Notes: generated from the letters alone by a model not told the origin. DNA of 40,160 bases from Chitinophagaceae bacterium (GCA_947442625.1 CANEWJ010000006.1:1-40160), one strand, 5' to 3'; counted from the stretch's first letter, positions 16,624-26,649 are shown. Numbers and translations: made by a program.

Positions 16624-18762
16624 ATGGAAACAATTCAATGGAAAGTGGATGGAATGACCTGTGCGAACTGTGCCCTTGCCATCAACAAGTATCTTGGTAA
16701 ACAAGGGGTACAAAACATCCGGGTCAACCCCATCGATGGCGATGTTTCATTTGAGATCGTCGAAGGCTCATCAACCAATGAACTGAAGGAAGGCATCAAT
16801 GATCTCGGATACAATGTAGTGGATACGATAACTCCAGAGGGAAAGAAAAAAACAAAACCATTGTCTACCCAAACCCAGCGGTTGATTTTCTGCCTTCCTT
16901 TCACCCTGGTGCTGATGCTGCACATGCTGGAAAGGTGGATCCCGCTTCACTGGCTGATGAATCCATGGTTACAGCTGGCGCTTTGTATTCCCGTATACCT
17001 GGTGGGCATGTCCTTCTTTGGCAAAAGTGCCATCAAAAGCATCCGAAACGGAATGCCCAACATGAACGTACTTGTTGCCCTGGGTGCATCTGCTGCATTC
17101 TTCTACAGCCTGATTGGAACCCTGATGGGACAGGGTGAGCAGTATTTGTTTTACGAAACAGCCGCCACCATCATTACACTGGTTTTCTTCGGCAACTACC
17201 TCGAGGATGCATCCATGCAATCCACACAAAAGGCACTCAAAGCACTGATGAAATCTCAAAAAGTCATGGCCAACATGATCGCCTTTGATGAGCATCACCA
17301 GGAAGTAATTCTTCCGATTGAGAATACACAACTCAAGGTTGGAGACCTTGTGCTGGTGAGGAGTGGAGAGCAGGTTCCCATCGACTGTAAAATACTTTGG
17401 GGTGATGCACATGTCAACGAGTCCCTGCTCACCGGAGAAAGCATTCCCGTACACAAGGTGGCAAAAGACAATATCATTGGAGGCAGCATCGTCGAATCTG
17501 GTTCACTGAAAGCACAGGTCACTGCCACAGGAAACGACACTGTACTTGCGGGCATCCTCAACCTTGTCAAACAGGCACAAGGAGAAAAACCTCCTATCCA
17601 ACACCTGGCGGACAAGATCAGCGGCATTTTCGTTCCCTTGGTGATTGGCATCGGGCTTGTCACGTTCATAGGAAACTATATCTACCTGGCCAATCTACCG
17701 GAAGCGGCAAACGTTTTCACCCATGCATTGATGCGCAGCATTGCAGTGCTCGTGATTGCATGCCCCTGTGCCATGGGATTGGCAACCCCAGCAGCCATCG
17801 CCGTTGGGATGGGCAGGGCTGCAAGATCTGGTATCCTGTTCCGGAATGCAACCAGCCTCGAAAATTTCAGGGCCATCACACAGCTGGTGTTTGATAAAAC
17901 GGGTACCCTTACCACAGGATCCTTTGTGCTGGCGGATCACAAGGCCATTGGTGTGGAAGAGCAGAAATGGAAAAGCATTGTCTATTCCCTTGAAAAATAT
18001 TCCAATCATCCTATTGCACAGTGTGTGTCCACAGCGTTCAAAACAAAGGATGAGATCCGATGGAGTAGCATTGAAGAGGTAAAAGGCATAGGGATGAAAG
18101 GAACCGACAAGGATGGCAACATCTACTGGGCAGGTTCCTACAAGATTGCAAAAGACAAGACCAACGAGGCTTCCCATAACGTCTATCTGTTAAAAAATGA
18201 TGCACTGATTGGTTGGATTGATGTACAGGATGAAGTGAGGCCAGAAGCAAAAGAAATCATCACCTACCTGAAAAGCCGTGGATTGAAAACCATCTTGCTC
18301 AGTGGAGACAGGAAAGAGAAATGCGACCATATCGCTTCACTGTTGGGCATGGATCAGGTGATTGCAGAACAAAGTCCGGAAGAAAAGCTGGCCACCATTG
18401 ATACCCTCAACAAGGCCACACCTACGGCCATGGTGGGCGATGGCATCAATGATGCACCCGCACTGGCCAAGGCCACCATAGGCATCTCATTGAGCGATGC
18501 ATCACAGCTGGCGATACAGAGTGCACAAGTGGTATTGATGAACGCTGGATTGAAGCAATTGCCCACAGCACTGGGCTTGGGAAGGCATACGTATATTACC
18601 ATCAAACAAAATTTATTCTGGGCTTTTTTCTACAACATCATTGCCATTCCTGTTGCAGCATTTGGTTTGCTAACACCAACACTGGGTGCACTGGTCATGG
18701 GCATGAGTGATGTGGTGCTTGCCATCAATTCTGTACGGCTCTTTTTCAAAAAAGTGATTTAA
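16624..18762 (+). CDS. copA: Copper-translocating P1B-type ATPase
   Basis: Membrane pump that exports copper, probably Cu(I), using ATP. The 712-residue protein has one N-terminal heavy-metal-associated domain with MTCANC (residues 11-16), transmembrane helices, LTGES (actuator), the ion-binding CPC (380-382), DKTGTLT (phosphorylated D424), the P1B-type HP (H462) and GDGIND (605-610). TM7 has the YN pair expected for Cu(I). In TM8 the usual M-x-x-S-S is VMGMSD, so the second Ser is Asp; this could tune specificity. No CopY/CsoR/CueR regulator or CopZ chaperone is adjacent. RecQ follows after 5 nt, an odd but tight pairing. Confidence 0.93.
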   Translation: METIQWKVDGMTCANCALAINKYLGKQGVQNIRVNPIDGDVSFEIVEGSSTNELKEGINDLGYNVVDTITPEGKKKTKPLSTQTQRLIFCLPFTLVLMLHMLERWIPLHWLMNPWLQLALCIPVYLVGMSFFGKSAIKSIRNGMPNMNVLVALGASAAFFYSLIGTLMGQGEQYLFYETAATIITLVFFGNYLEDASMQSTQKALKALMKSQKVMANMIAFDEHHQEVILPIENTQLKVGDLVLVRSGEQVPIDCKILWGDAHVNESLLTGESIPVHKVAKDNIIGGSIVESGSLKAQVTATGNDTVLAGILNLVKQAQGEKPPIQHLADKISGIFVPLVIGIGLVTFIGNYIYLANLPEAANVFTHALMRSIAVLVIACPCAMGLATPAAIAVGMGRAARSGILFRNATSLENFRAITQLVFDKTGTLTTGSFVLADHKAIGVEEQKWKSIVYSLEKYSNHPIAQCVSTAFKTKDEIRWSSIEEVKGIGMKGTDKDGNIYWAGSYKIAKDKTNEASHNVYLLKNDALIGWIDVQDEVRPEAKEIITYLKSRGLKTILLSGDRKEKCDHIASLLGMDQVIAEQSPEEKLATIDTLNKATPTAMVGDGINDAPALAKATIGISLSDASQLAIQSAQVVLMNAGLKQLPTALGLGRHTYITIKQNLFWAFFYNIIAIPVAAFGLLTPTLGALVMGMSDVVLAINSVRLFFKKVI

Positions 18763-18767
18763 CCAAG

Positions 18768-20678
18768 ATGAGCCAAAGCAAGATGACACCCAGGGATGTG
18801 CTGTTGGACTATTGGGGACATCCCGCGTTTCGGGCGTCTCAGGAAGAGATCATCAACAGTTTATTGGAAAGCAAAGACACGCTGGCCATACTCCCCACCG
18901 GTGGCGGAAAATCAGTTTGCTTTCAGGTTCCTGCAATGATCATGGAGGGTTGCTGTCTTGTCATTTCACCATTGATTGCATTGATGGAAGACCAGGTACA
19001 ACGCCTGCAGGCAATGGACATTCCTGCAATGGCCATCATGTCTGGCATGAGTTACCAGGATACGGAAAATGCACTGGATGCCTGCATGAACGATGAACTC
19101 AAGTTCCTCTATGTGTCGCCTGAACGCCTTGAAACAAGGGCATTCAGAGAGCGCCTTCAATCCCTCCCCATCGCTTTGATTGCAGTAGATGAGGCACATT
19201 GTATTTCGCAATGGGGTTATGATTTTCGTCCATCCTATCTCCATATTGCAAGGATCCGTGAATACCTGCCACGCATCCCTGTTATTGCTTTGACGGCATC
19301 TGCAACAGGAAAAGTAAAAGAAGATATTGCCAATAAGCTGATCATGAAAAATCCCAATGTTTTCATGACATCTTTTGCAAGAAAAAATCTCAGGTATGCT
19401 GCTGAAAAATGCGATGACAAGATCAACAGGATACTGCAATTGCTAAAAACCATCGAAGGCACTGCGATCATCTATTGCAGAACAAGAAAAAGAACAAAAG
19501 AGATCAGCGACCTGATCAGACAGCATGGGATCAGTTGTGATTTTTACCATGCGGGCCTCAACCAGGAAGACAGAAAACAGAAGCAGGATAAATGGATCAA
19601 AGGCCAAACCAGGATCATCTCCTGCACCAATGCTTTTGGGATGGGCATTGACAAACCGGATGTACGCATGGTTATTCATGCAGACATGCCCGATTGTTTA
19701 GAAAACTATTACCAGGAGGCAGGTCGGGCAGGAAGAGATGGGGAAACTGCAAATGCCTACCTATTGTACAGGGATACTGAAATACAGGAAATGCTTTTGT
19801 TGCCCAACACAAGGTTTCCAGATCTGAAAACCATCAGAAAAGTATACCAAGCACTGGCCAACTATCACCAGGTTCCGACAGGATTGGGCCAGGGCAGGTA
19901 TTTCGATTTTGAGATGGAAGACTTTATGGAGAAGTTCAAGTTGAACATGAATGAGGTTGTGTACAGCTTACAAGCATTGAAGCAGGAGCGAGTCATTTCA
20001 TACCTGGAAAGGGTCTACATGCCCTCCACTGTCCAGTTCATCAGCGACAAGGCTTCTATAGAGGATTTCGAAAATGCGTATCCCGCATACGAGCCGATGA
20101 TCAAGGCCTTGCTGAGAAACTATGCAGGCGTATTTGATATCGCCGTAAAAATCAGTGAAATGAAATTATCATGGATGCTTAAACGAGACCTGATCACCAT
20201 CCATGAACAGCTTGCTGCCCTGCACAGAGCTGGAATCATTGCCTATCACCCGAAAAAAGAAACACCCCAGGTCTGTTACCTACAAGACCGCATCAAGGCT
20301 GACGAACTCAACATCGACCATGAAACCTATTTCAAACGAAAAAAAGAGTTTACCCAACGCATAGAGAACATGATCCAATATGCAAAAACCGAAACCTGCC
20401 GGTCTGCTTTCATTGGACGCTATTTTGGTGACCAGGAAATAACTGCATGTGGCAACTGTGATTGTTGCATCAATACAGCAAACATCGTTTCCCGGGAAAA
20501 TAATTTCAACACTGACGTTCAAAAAATCATTCAATTGCTGCAACGTGAATCCTGCACACTGGAGGAAATCATTTTAGCATCGGGTGTAGAAAAAACAGCT
20601 GCAAAAAAAATACTTCAAACGTTGATGGCAGAAGAAAAAATATCGATTGACCTGATGGGGAAGGTCAGATTGAGGTAA
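18768..20678 (+). CDS. recQ: ATP-dependent DNA helicase RecQ
   Basis: 3'-5' DNA helicase in recombination and repair. The 636-residue protein has the superfamily 2 motifs: Walker A PTGGGKS (residues 43-49), DEAH (141-144) in the RecQ block DEAHCISQWGYDFRPSY, the helicase C domain with GRAGRDGE, and the RecQ zinc module (C544, C561, C564, C567 region; CGNCDCC). A short winged-helix-like tail (CTLEEIILASGVEKTAAKK) follows. An HRDC domain is not evident, so it is a shorter type, as is common for the second RecQ of Bacteroidota. It starts 5 nt after copA and is probably cotranscribed. A hairpin follows its stop. Confidence 0.95.
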   Translation: MSQSKMTPRDVLLDYWGHPAFRASQEEIINSLLESKDTLAILPTGGGKSVCFQVPAMIMEGCCLVISPLIALMEDQVQRLQAMDIPAMAIMSGMSYQDTENALDACMNDELKFLYVSPERLETRAFRERLQSLPIALIAVDEAHCISQWGYDFRPSYLHIARIREYLPRIPVIALTASATGKVKEDIANKLIMKNPNVFMTSFARKNLRYAAEKCDDKINRILQLLKTIEGTAIIYCRTRKRTKEISDLIRQHGISCDFYHAGLNQEDRKQKQDKWIKGQTRIISCTNAFGMGIDKPDVRMVIHADMPDCLENYYQEAGRAGRDGETANAYLLYRDTEIQEMLLLPNTRFPDLKTIRKVYQALANYHQVPTGLGQGRYFDFEMEDFMEKFKLNMNEVVYSLQALKQERVISYLERVYMPSTVQFISDKASIEDFENAYPAYEPMIKALLRNYAGVFDIAVKISEMKLSWMLKRDLITIHEQLAALHRAGIIAYHPKKETPQVCYLQDRIKADELNIDHETYFKRKKEFTQRIENMIQYAKTETCRSAFIGRYFGDQEITACGNCDCCINTANIVSRENNFNTDVQKIIQLLQRESCTLEEIILASGVEKTAAKKILQTLMAEEKISIDLMGKVRLR

Positions 20679-20712
20679 AAAAAGGGCCCGGATAGAAATC
20701 CAGCCCGTTTTA
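20679..20712 (+). terminator. Probable terminator after recQ
   Basis: GGGC (20684-20687) and GGAT (20690-20693) pair with ATCC (20698-20701) and GCCC (20703-20706) with a 2-nt/1-nt internal bulge and a 4-nt loop; GTTTT follows. An A7 run precedes it. The shape fits an imperfect intrinsic terminator 6 nt after the recQ stop. Confidence 0.6.
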
Positions 20713-20990
20713 AATCCAATATCCTATGAAAAACCATAGTGAAGGTATAGGAATTATACAGCATCTAAAAATCCCTTGAATGAAATTCCTTGAACTGCCC
20801 TAATTCATTGATTTTACAACGGTTAGATATAAGTATATTCATGCAAGTAGAAAGCAACATTGATAATCCGCTGTTTCGTAATTGCAAAATGACATTATAT
20901 GAAAAGATAAACCCTGTTTAACAAAATTTTATTGGCCATCCTTGCCTTTTATCCAACTTTAATAATTTTATTTGTTGTAAACCTACTCAT
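20713..20990. other. Non-coding region upstream of the response regulator
   Basis: Between the recQ terminator and the response-regulator ATG no credible coding frame is seen on either strand. The stretch is AT-rich, increasingly so toward the gene. Two direct CCTTGAA repeats (20774-20780 and 20788-20794) are spaced at a 14-bp period. TTTATTTG (20967-20974) is a one-mismatch -7 box, 16 nt before the ATG. A small RNA or long leader cannot be excluded. Confidence 0.5.
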
Positions 20991-21689
20991 ATGTCACCCA
21001 ACACAAAACCTAGAATCCTGCTTTGCGAAGACGATCCGAATCTTGGACTCGTATTGAAAAATTTCCTGGAACTCAATGACTATGAGGTAATATTGGAGCG
21101 CGATGGCCGGTTGGGTCTTGCCGCCTTCCAGCGTGAAAAATTTGACATCTGTCTGCTCGATGTAATGATGCCTAAAATGGATGGTTTCATGCTGGCAGAA
21201 GAAATCAGGGACATCAATCCAGACATTCCTTTGTTTTTCCTTTCTGCCAAGTCCATGAAAGAAGACCAAATCAAAGGATATAAGCTTGGCGCAGATGACT
21301 ACATCACCAAGCCATTTGATTCTGAACTTTTGTTGTTTAAAATCAAAGCCATCCTGAAAAGAAATGAAGAGCAAAACAGGGAGCAAGAAAATACTGAATA
21401 CGATCTTGGAAAATATCATTTCATCCCAAAATTGCGTGAACTTTCTGCAGATGGTTCAAAAGTGACCCTATCGCCCAAGGAAAATGAACTCCTGAAAATG
21501 CTGAGTGAATACAAGAATGACCTGTTGCAAAGAGAGTTGGCCCTCAAAAAAATCTGGGGCAATGACAACTATTTCAACGGCAGAAGCATGGATGTTTATA
21601 TCGCTAAACTGAGAAAATACCTCAGGGAAGATCCGAATGTTGAAATCGTGAACATCCACGGCAATGGTTTCAGGCTCATCGTCAAGTAA
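20991..21689 (+). CDS. OmpR-family DNA-binding response regulator (orphan)
   Basis: Two-component transcription regulator. The 232-residue protein has an N-terminal receiver domain with the acidic pocket EDD (residues 13-15), the phosphorylation site D57 in LLDVMMPKMDG, the conserved Ser in FLSAKS and K107 in ITKPFD, and a C-terminal OmpR/PhoB winged helix (LSPKENELLKMLSEYKNDLLQRE to the recognition segment RSMDVYIAKLRKYL). No histidine kinase is nearby, so its partner must be elsewhere. It resembles the RprY type of Bacteroidota response regulators. It is a single-gene unit, convergent with ruvB (45 nt between stops). Direct CCTTGAA repeats upstream could be an operator. Confidence 0.92.
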   Translation: MSPNTKPRILLCEDDPNLGLVLKNFLELNDYEVILERDGRLGLAAFQREKFDICLLDVMMPKMDGFMLAEEIRDINPDIPLFFLSAKSMKEDQIKGYKLGADDYITKPFDSELLLFKIKAILKRNEEQNREQENTEYDLGKYHFIPKLRELSADGSKVTLSPKENELLKMLSEYKNDLLQRELALKKIWGNDNYFNGRSMDVYIAKLRKYLREDPNVEIVNIHGNGFRLIVK

Positions 21690-21734
21690 CGCTTTGATTG
21701 CATTGAATCCTTGTGTCTTGAATGTATTGTAGGA

Positions 21735-22760
21735 TCAAAACAGCAAATTGTCATTGGGCCTTTGAGGGGTACGCCCAAGATGTTCATACGCGCGGCGCGT
21801 CACTTCCCTGCCCCTAAGGGTTCGTTGAAGAAAGCCCTCCTGAATCAAAAAAGGTTCATAGACATCTTCAATGGTGCCTGCTTCTTCTCCAACCGCCGTG
21901 GCAATGGTTCCCAATCCCACAGGCCCCCCCTTGAATTTATCGATGATGGTTGTCAGGATCCTGTTGTCCATCTCGTCAAGCCCATGCTCATCAACATTGA
22001 GCGCTTTCAATGCATGCTTGGTGATGTCCATGGTGATGACACCGTTGCCAAGCACTTGTGCAAAATCCCTGACCCGTTTGAGCAAGCCATTGGCAATCCT
22101 TGGCGTAGCCCTGCTCCTGCGGGAAATTTCACCAGCTGAATCTGAAGTGATTTTGGTATTCAAAATGCCAGCAGACCTTGTAATGATTCTCTCCAGCACT
22201 TCATTGGAATAATATTCCAGCCTTGACTTGATGGCAAACCTCGACAGCAATGGGGCTGTCAGTAGCCCACTTCTTGTTGTGGCACCAATCAACGTGAAGG
22301 GATTGAGGTTGATTTGAATAGTCTTGGCACTGGGCCCACTGTCGATCATGATATCAATCTTGTAGTCTTCCATGGCGGAGTAGAGGTATTCTTCCACTAC
22401 ATTGCTCAGGCGGTGGATCTCGTCTATGAACAAAACATCATTGGTCTCAAGGCTGGTCAAAAGCCCCGCCAGGTCTGCCGGCTTTTCAATCACCGGACCT
22501 GATGTTTCCTTGATGTTGACGCCCATTTCCCTGGCCACAATCCTGGACAAGGTTGTTTTTCCCAAGCCTGGCGGTCCATGGAACAACACATGATCCAGCG
22601 ATTCTGATCGCATTTGTGCAGCCTTGATGAAGATCTTGAGGTTTTCAATGATGCCGGGCTGTCCGGAAAAATCTTCCAGGCTGGAAGGACGAATGGTATT
22701 TTCATACTCCGCATCAGGAGAAATCGATGATTTTCCTACAGGATCTAAGTGTGGGTTCAT
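21735..22760 (-). CDS. ruvB: Holliday junction branch migration helicase RuvB
   Basis: Hexameric AAA+ motor that moves Holliday junctions with RuvA. The 341-residue protein has Walker [10 protein letters not shown], Walker B DEIHRLS, the sensor block GATTRSGLL and arginine-finger region PLLSRF, and the C-terminal winged helix ending in [23 protein letters not shown] 22760 ([12 protein letters not shown]) was preferred over the upstream in-frame start at 22799 because RuvB proteins begin shortly before the N-terminal IRPSSLEDF-like block. It lies 90 nt after leuS on the same strand. RuvA is absent from the window and ruvC lies 9 kb away on the other strand. Confidence 0.96.
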   Translation of the reverse strand: MNPHLDPVGKSSISPDAEYENTIRPSSLEDFSGQPGIIENLKIFIKAAQMRSESLDHVLFHGPPGLGKTTLSRIVAREMGVNIKETSGPVIEKPADLAGLLTSLETNDVLFIDEIHRLSNVVEEYLYSAMEDYKIDIMIDSGPSAKTIQINLNPFTLIGATTRSGLLTAPLLSRFAIKSRLEYYSNEVLERIITRSAGILNTKITSDSAGEISRRSRATPRIANGLLKRVRDFAQVLGNGVITMDITKHALKALNVDEHGLDEMDNRILTTIIDKFKGGPVGLGTIATAVGEEAGTIEDVYEPFLIQEGFLQRTLRGREVTRRAYEHLGRTPQRPNDNLLF

Positions 22761-22850
22761 GCTGTGTGAAATTACACCAATAGTACGGAAGGAAAGCAAA
22801 ATGTTCAGTTAAGTATTGGCTTGGCCCAAACCCCGCAAAACTGCATTTTG

Positions 22851-25628
22851 TTAGCCCAAGACTACATTGATCATTTTGTTTTTAACATAGATGATCTTTT
22901 TGGGAGGCTTGCCTTCCAGCCATTTCATGACGATAGGATCCACCAAAACCAATGCCTCCACATCTGCCTGTGACGCATTGATATCCAGGTTCAACGTAGT
23001 CCTTGTTTTACCGTTGATGGCCACCGGATATTCTTTGGAGGTTTCAAGAAGGTATTTTTCTTCCACTGCCGGATAACTGGCATCCAGCACCGATCCTGAT
23101 TGTCCCATGACTGCCCACAACTCCTCTGCAATGTGGGGAGCATAAGGCGCCAGGACCACCAGGAATTTGGCCAACAGGTCTTTGGAGTGACAATGCAGGT
23201 CGGTCAAATCATTGACCCCAATCATGAAACTGCTTACCGCTGTATTGAAAGAAAAACGCGCAGTATCTTCTTCTACTTTTTTCACCATCTTGTAAAAGGC
23301 CTTCCATGCTGCATCTGAAGCGGTTGCATCCGTCAGTACAGCTCCTTTTTCTACATCAAAAAACAGGCGCCATAATTTCTTCATGAAGCGGTGCACCCCT
23401 TCAATTCCCTTGGTATCCCAGGGCTTGTCCTGCTCAACCGGACCCAGAAACATCTCATACATCCTAAAAGTATCTGCCCCATAACGCTCCACAATGTCAT
23501 CCGGATTGACAACATTGAAATAACGCTTGCTCATTTTTTCCAGTCGGCTCCCACATTTGTAAACACCGTCTTCGGTAATGAATGTTGCCTCAGCAAAATC
23601 TGGTTTCCATTTCCTGAAGGCTTCCATATCAAGATCCAATCCGTCTACCATGCTCACGTCCACATGCAGTTCATCGGTTTCATGCTGGTCTTTTAAACCT
23701 GCTGAAACAAATTGCTTTGTTCCCCTGATCCTGTAAACCAACCGGGAGTCTCCGCCAATCTTTCCCTGGTTGACAAGACGCTTGAAGGGCTCATCAAAAC
23801 CAATATACCCCAGGTCAAACAAGGCCTTGGTCCACATCCTGCTGTACAGCAAATGTCCAACAGCATGCTCCGTTCCGCCGATGTAAAGATCTACTTGTCC
23901 CCAATAATCACTGGCCTCCCTGCTGCAAAATGCATCGGTATTGTTGGGATCCATGTACCGTAAAAAATACCAGCTGCTGCCTGCATAGCCTGGCATGGTA
24001 TTGACTTCCCTTGTGCCACCTTCGTATGCTGCCCATTCAGGAAGATTGGCCAACGGACCCTGCGCATCCGGACCAGGCCTGAGGTCTGTCATGGGAGGAA
24101 GGACAATGGGCAATTCAGCTGAAGACAACGGAATCGCCACGTCATCTTTCCAAACAATGGGGAATGGTTCACCCCAGTAACGTTGGCGGCTGAAAGCAGC
24201 ATCCCGCATTTTATAATTGGTATGCCGCTTGCCGATTCCCAATCCTTCTAGTTTATCCAGTGCTACAGCAATGGCGTCAGACATGAGCAAACCATTGAGG
24301 AACCCACTGTTTTCAAGCTTGGCTTCTTTTGTGGGGTTGGCCTCAGTACCATCATAAAAAGATCCGATGATATTGGTGATGGGAATATTAAAATGGTTGG
24401 CAAACTTGAAATCACGCTCATCCCCGCAGGGCACCGCCATGATGGCACCGGTACCATATCCTGCGAGCACATATTCACTGATCCAAACCGGAATCTTCCT
24501 GTCTACAAAGGGATGCTTACAATAGGTACCACTGAAAACACCTGTTATCTTTTTTTCGGCCATCCTTTCACGCTCACTCCTGCTGTTGACATAATCAATG
24601 TAACTGCTAACATCAGTGGATTGTTCCGCTGCAGTGATGGAGGCCACCAGCTCATGTTCTGGAGCGATGACCATGAAATCGATGCCAAAAATGGTATCGG
24701 GCCTGGTGGTATATACCTTGAGTTTTTTACCCTCAGCAGGTGCATCAACAAGGTCGAGCTCAAAATCTATCTCTGCGCCAAAACTTTTTCCAATCCAGTT
24801 GGATTGCATGTCTTTCATGCTTTCACTGAAGTCTACGGTTTGAAGGCCTGCCAACAGGCGTTCGGCATACTCTGTTATCCTGAGGTACCATTGGCGCAAC
24901 TTCTTTTTTACAACAGGATGGCCGCCCCTCTCGCTCACACCATTGATGACCTCATCGTTGGCCAGTACGGTACCCAGGGCCTCACACCAGTTCACTTCTC
25001 CAATTCCACAAAAAGCAAGGCGGTATTGCATCAGGATTTCAGCCTTTCTTTTGTCTGAAAATGCCAGCCATGCTGCTGCCGTAAAAAAAAGGTTCTTTTC
25101 TCCAGGACAAGGATTAGCGGCATTGCCTTCCACTTCAAAGTTGGCCATCAATTCACTGATTCTTCTTGCCTTCTGCAGCTTGCGGTCCATCCAGCTGTCA
25201 AACAGCTGAAGAAAAATCCATTGGGTCCATTTGTAATACTCCTGATCAGAAGTGCGCACCTCTCGTTCCCAATCATAACAAAAGCCAATCTTGTCCAGCT
25301 GAGACCGGAATGTGGCGATGTTTTGATCGGTTGAAACAGCGGGTGGAATACCATGCTCAATGGCATATTGCTCGGCAGGAAGCCCAAATGAATCATACCC
25401 CATGGGATGGAGCACATTGAATCCTTTCAAACGCTTGTAACGGCTGAACACATCACTGGCAATATACCCCAGGGGATGACCCACATGAAGACCAGCCCCG
25501 CTTGGGTAGGGAAACATGTCCAACACATAAAATTTGGGTTTGGTGCTCTCATTTGATACCTTATACGCATTGCTTGCCTTCCAATTCTCCTGCCATTTCC
25601 GTTCAATATTCCTGAATGCGTATTCCAT
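22851..25628 (-). CDS. leuS: Leucyl-tRNA synthetase
   Basis: Charges tRNA-Leu and edits mischarged tRNA. The 925-residue class I enzyme starts MEYAFRNIERKWQENW, with PYPSGAGLHVGHPLGY (HIGH motif HVGH at 48-51), an editing (CP1) domain in the middle with TTRPDTIFG and a C-terminal KMSKR at about 697-701, then the anticodon-binding helices and a short C-terminal domain. It is somewhat longer than E. coli LeuS (860), as is usual in Bacteroidota. The start is supported by a -7 box (25681-25688) with a leader of about 48 nt. Divergent from ftsX. Confidence 0.97.
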   Translation of the reverse strand: MEYAFRNIERKWQENWKASNAYKVSNESTKPKFYVLDMFPYPSGAGLHVGHPLGYIASDVFSRYKRLKGFNVLHPMGYDSFGLPAEQYAIEHGIPPAVSTDQNIATFRSQLDKIGFCYDWEREVRTSDQEYYKWTQWIFLQLFDSWMDRKLQKARRISELMANFEVEGNAANPCPGEKNLFFTAAAWLAFSDKRKAEILMQYRLAFCGIGEVNWCEALGTVLANDEVINGVSERGGHPVVKKKLRQWYLRITEYAERLLAGLQTVDFSESMKDMQSNWIGKSFGAEIDFELDLVDAPAEGKKLKVYTTRPDTIFGIDFMVIAPEHELVASITAAEQSTDVSSYIDYVNSRSERERMAEKKITGVFSGTYCKHPFVDRKIPVWISEYVLAGYGTGAIMAVPCGDERDFKFANHFNIPITNIIGSFYDGTEANPTKEAKLENSGFLNGLLMSDAIAVALDKLEGLGIGKRHTNYKMRDAAFSRQRYWGEPFPIVWKDDVAIPLSSAELPIVLPPMTDLRPGPDAQGPLANLPEWAAYEGGTREVNTMPGYAGSSWYFLRYMDPNNTDAFCSREASDYWGQVDLYIGGTEHAVGHLLYSRMWTKALFDLGYIGFDEPFKRLVNQGKIGGDSRLVYRIRGTKQFVSAGLKDQHETDELHVDVSMVDGLDLDMEAFRKWKPDFAEATFITEDGVYKCGSRLEKMSKRYFNVVNPDDIVERYGADTFRMYEMFLGPVEQDKPWDTKGIEGVHRFMKKLWRLFFDVEKGAVLTDATASDAAWKAFYKMVKKVEEDTARFSFNTAVSSFMIGVNDLTDLHCHSKDLLAKFLVVLAPYAPHIAEELWAVMGQSGSVLDASYPAVEEKYLLETSKEYPVAINGKTRTTLNLDINASQADVEALVLVDPIVMKWLEGKPPKKIIYVKNKMINVVLG

Positions 25629-25680
25629 TTCTGTTGCTTTATTCGGGCCTTTAAAAAATTAACCTTTCCTCTAGGAACCG

Positions 25681-25688
25681 CAAAAATA
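25681..25688 (-). promoter_or_regulatory. Putative -7 box of leuS
   Basis: Minus-strand TATTTTTG followed by C is an exact TAnnTTTG match, 52 nt before the leuS ATG. It lies 20 bp from the oppositely directed ftsX box, so the two promoters overlap. Confidence 0.5.
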
Positions 25689-25708
25689 CACAAACGCTTT
25701 AAAAATGC

Positions 25709-25716
25709 TATTTTTG
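25709..25716 (+). promoter_or_regulatory. Putative -7 box of ftsX
   Basis: Plus-strand TATTTTTG is an exact TAnnTTTG match. The first in-frame ATG (25719) is only 2 nt downstream, too close to be transcribed, which favours the second ATG at 25761 with a leader of about 40 nt. Confidence 0.5.
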
Positions 25717-25760
25717 ACATGATTACTGATGACAATCGAGGAACAAAATCCAAATCGAAC

Positions 25761-26636
25761 ATGACAGCACAGCGCAATGCATCGATGAAACGCAGCAAGC
25801 CATCCTATTTTATGGCCATTTTGGGGGTAGCCCTTGTGCTCTTCATCCTGGGCATGCTCGGGTGGCTGGTCATCAACACCAGCAAATTGGAAACTTATTT
25901 CAAAGGCAGTGTTCAGGTCAATGCATTTGTGCGGGATGGTAGCCCTGACCGGGAAATAGACATTGTAACAAAATCAATTGAAAGCAAGCCCTATGCCCGC
26001 AATGTGGAGTTTGTTACCAAAGAAGCTGCAAGAGCAAAATTCATCGGAGATGGCAATGAAGACTGGAACAAAGTATTGGATTACAATCCTCTACCGGCAA
26101 GCATAGATTTTTACCTTGAACCTGCATACGTAAACAAGGACAGCCTGAAAAAAATAACCACTGAAATAACCAAAAACTTCATCATCAGTGAAGTGAAATA
26201 TCCTGATGCTGTTGTGAGCAACCTGAACAACATCGTCAAAAAAACAGGCTATTTTCTGTTGGCACTTGCAGGGATATTGGCCCTGATCGTGATCGTCTTG
26301 ATTGACAATACCATCAAGCTGGCCATGTTCTCCAACCGTTTCCTGATCAAGACCATGCAGATGGTTGGGGCAACAAGGTGGTTTATCTCAAAACCTTTTG
26401 ATACCAAGGCCATCCTGAACGGGCTGGCAAGCGCCATCATTGCGATTGCAGCATTAGTTGTCATCATCTATGGCGTAGAGAACTGGTGGTTACCCGAAAT
26501 CAAAGCCCTGAGAGACAATGGCATGCTGGCAATGCTTTTCACAGGTCTTATCCTTATTGGAATTAGCATTACCTTCATCAGTACGCACAGGAGTGTAATG
26601 AAGTACCTCAAAATGAAACTGGACGATTTATATTGA
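25761..26636 (+). CDS. ftsX: Cell division protein FtsX-like permease
   Basis: Membrane partner of the FtsE ATPase; FtsEX relays cytokinesis to cell-wall hydrolases. The 291-residue protein has one N-terminal helix (FMAILGVALVLFILGMLGWLV), a periplasmic domain (VQVNAFVRDGSPDREI to PDAVVSNLNNIV) and three C-terminal helices; the permease signature MFSNRFLIKTMQMVGATRWFISKPF is typical of FtsX. The frame also offers ATG 25719, which would add 14 polar residues; the promoter box and the family start (about a dozen basic residues before the first helix) favour 25761. FtsE is not in the window. First gene of a five-gene operon with DUF3098, uppP, UMF1 and MBL genes. Confidence 0.9.
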   Translation: MTAQRNASMKRSKPSYFMAILGVALVLFILGMLGWLVINTSKLETYFKGSVQVNAFVRDGSPDREIDIVTKSIESKPYARNVEFVTKEAARAKFIGDGNEDWNKVLDYNPLPASIDFYLEPAYVNKDSLKKITTEITKNFIISEVKYPDAVVSNLNNIVKKTGYFLLALAGILALIVIVLIDNTIKLAMFSNRFLIKTMQMVGATRWFISKPFDTKAILNGLASAIIAIAALVVIIYGVENWWLPEIKALRDNGMLAMLFTGLILIGISITFISTHRSVMKYLKMKLDDLY

Positions 26637-26649
26637 TAAACAACACTAC

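Noticed and set aside
16588-16713. Longer N-terminus for TsaE
   Set aside because: The extra 42 residues overlap the copA start on the other strand and precede the family start; a promoter box lies in that stretch.
24393-25058. 221-codon plus-strand open frame inside leuS
   Set aside because: It is entirely antisense to a well-supported leuS; its protein is rich in Cys/His with no family resemblance, so it is a codon-bias shadow.
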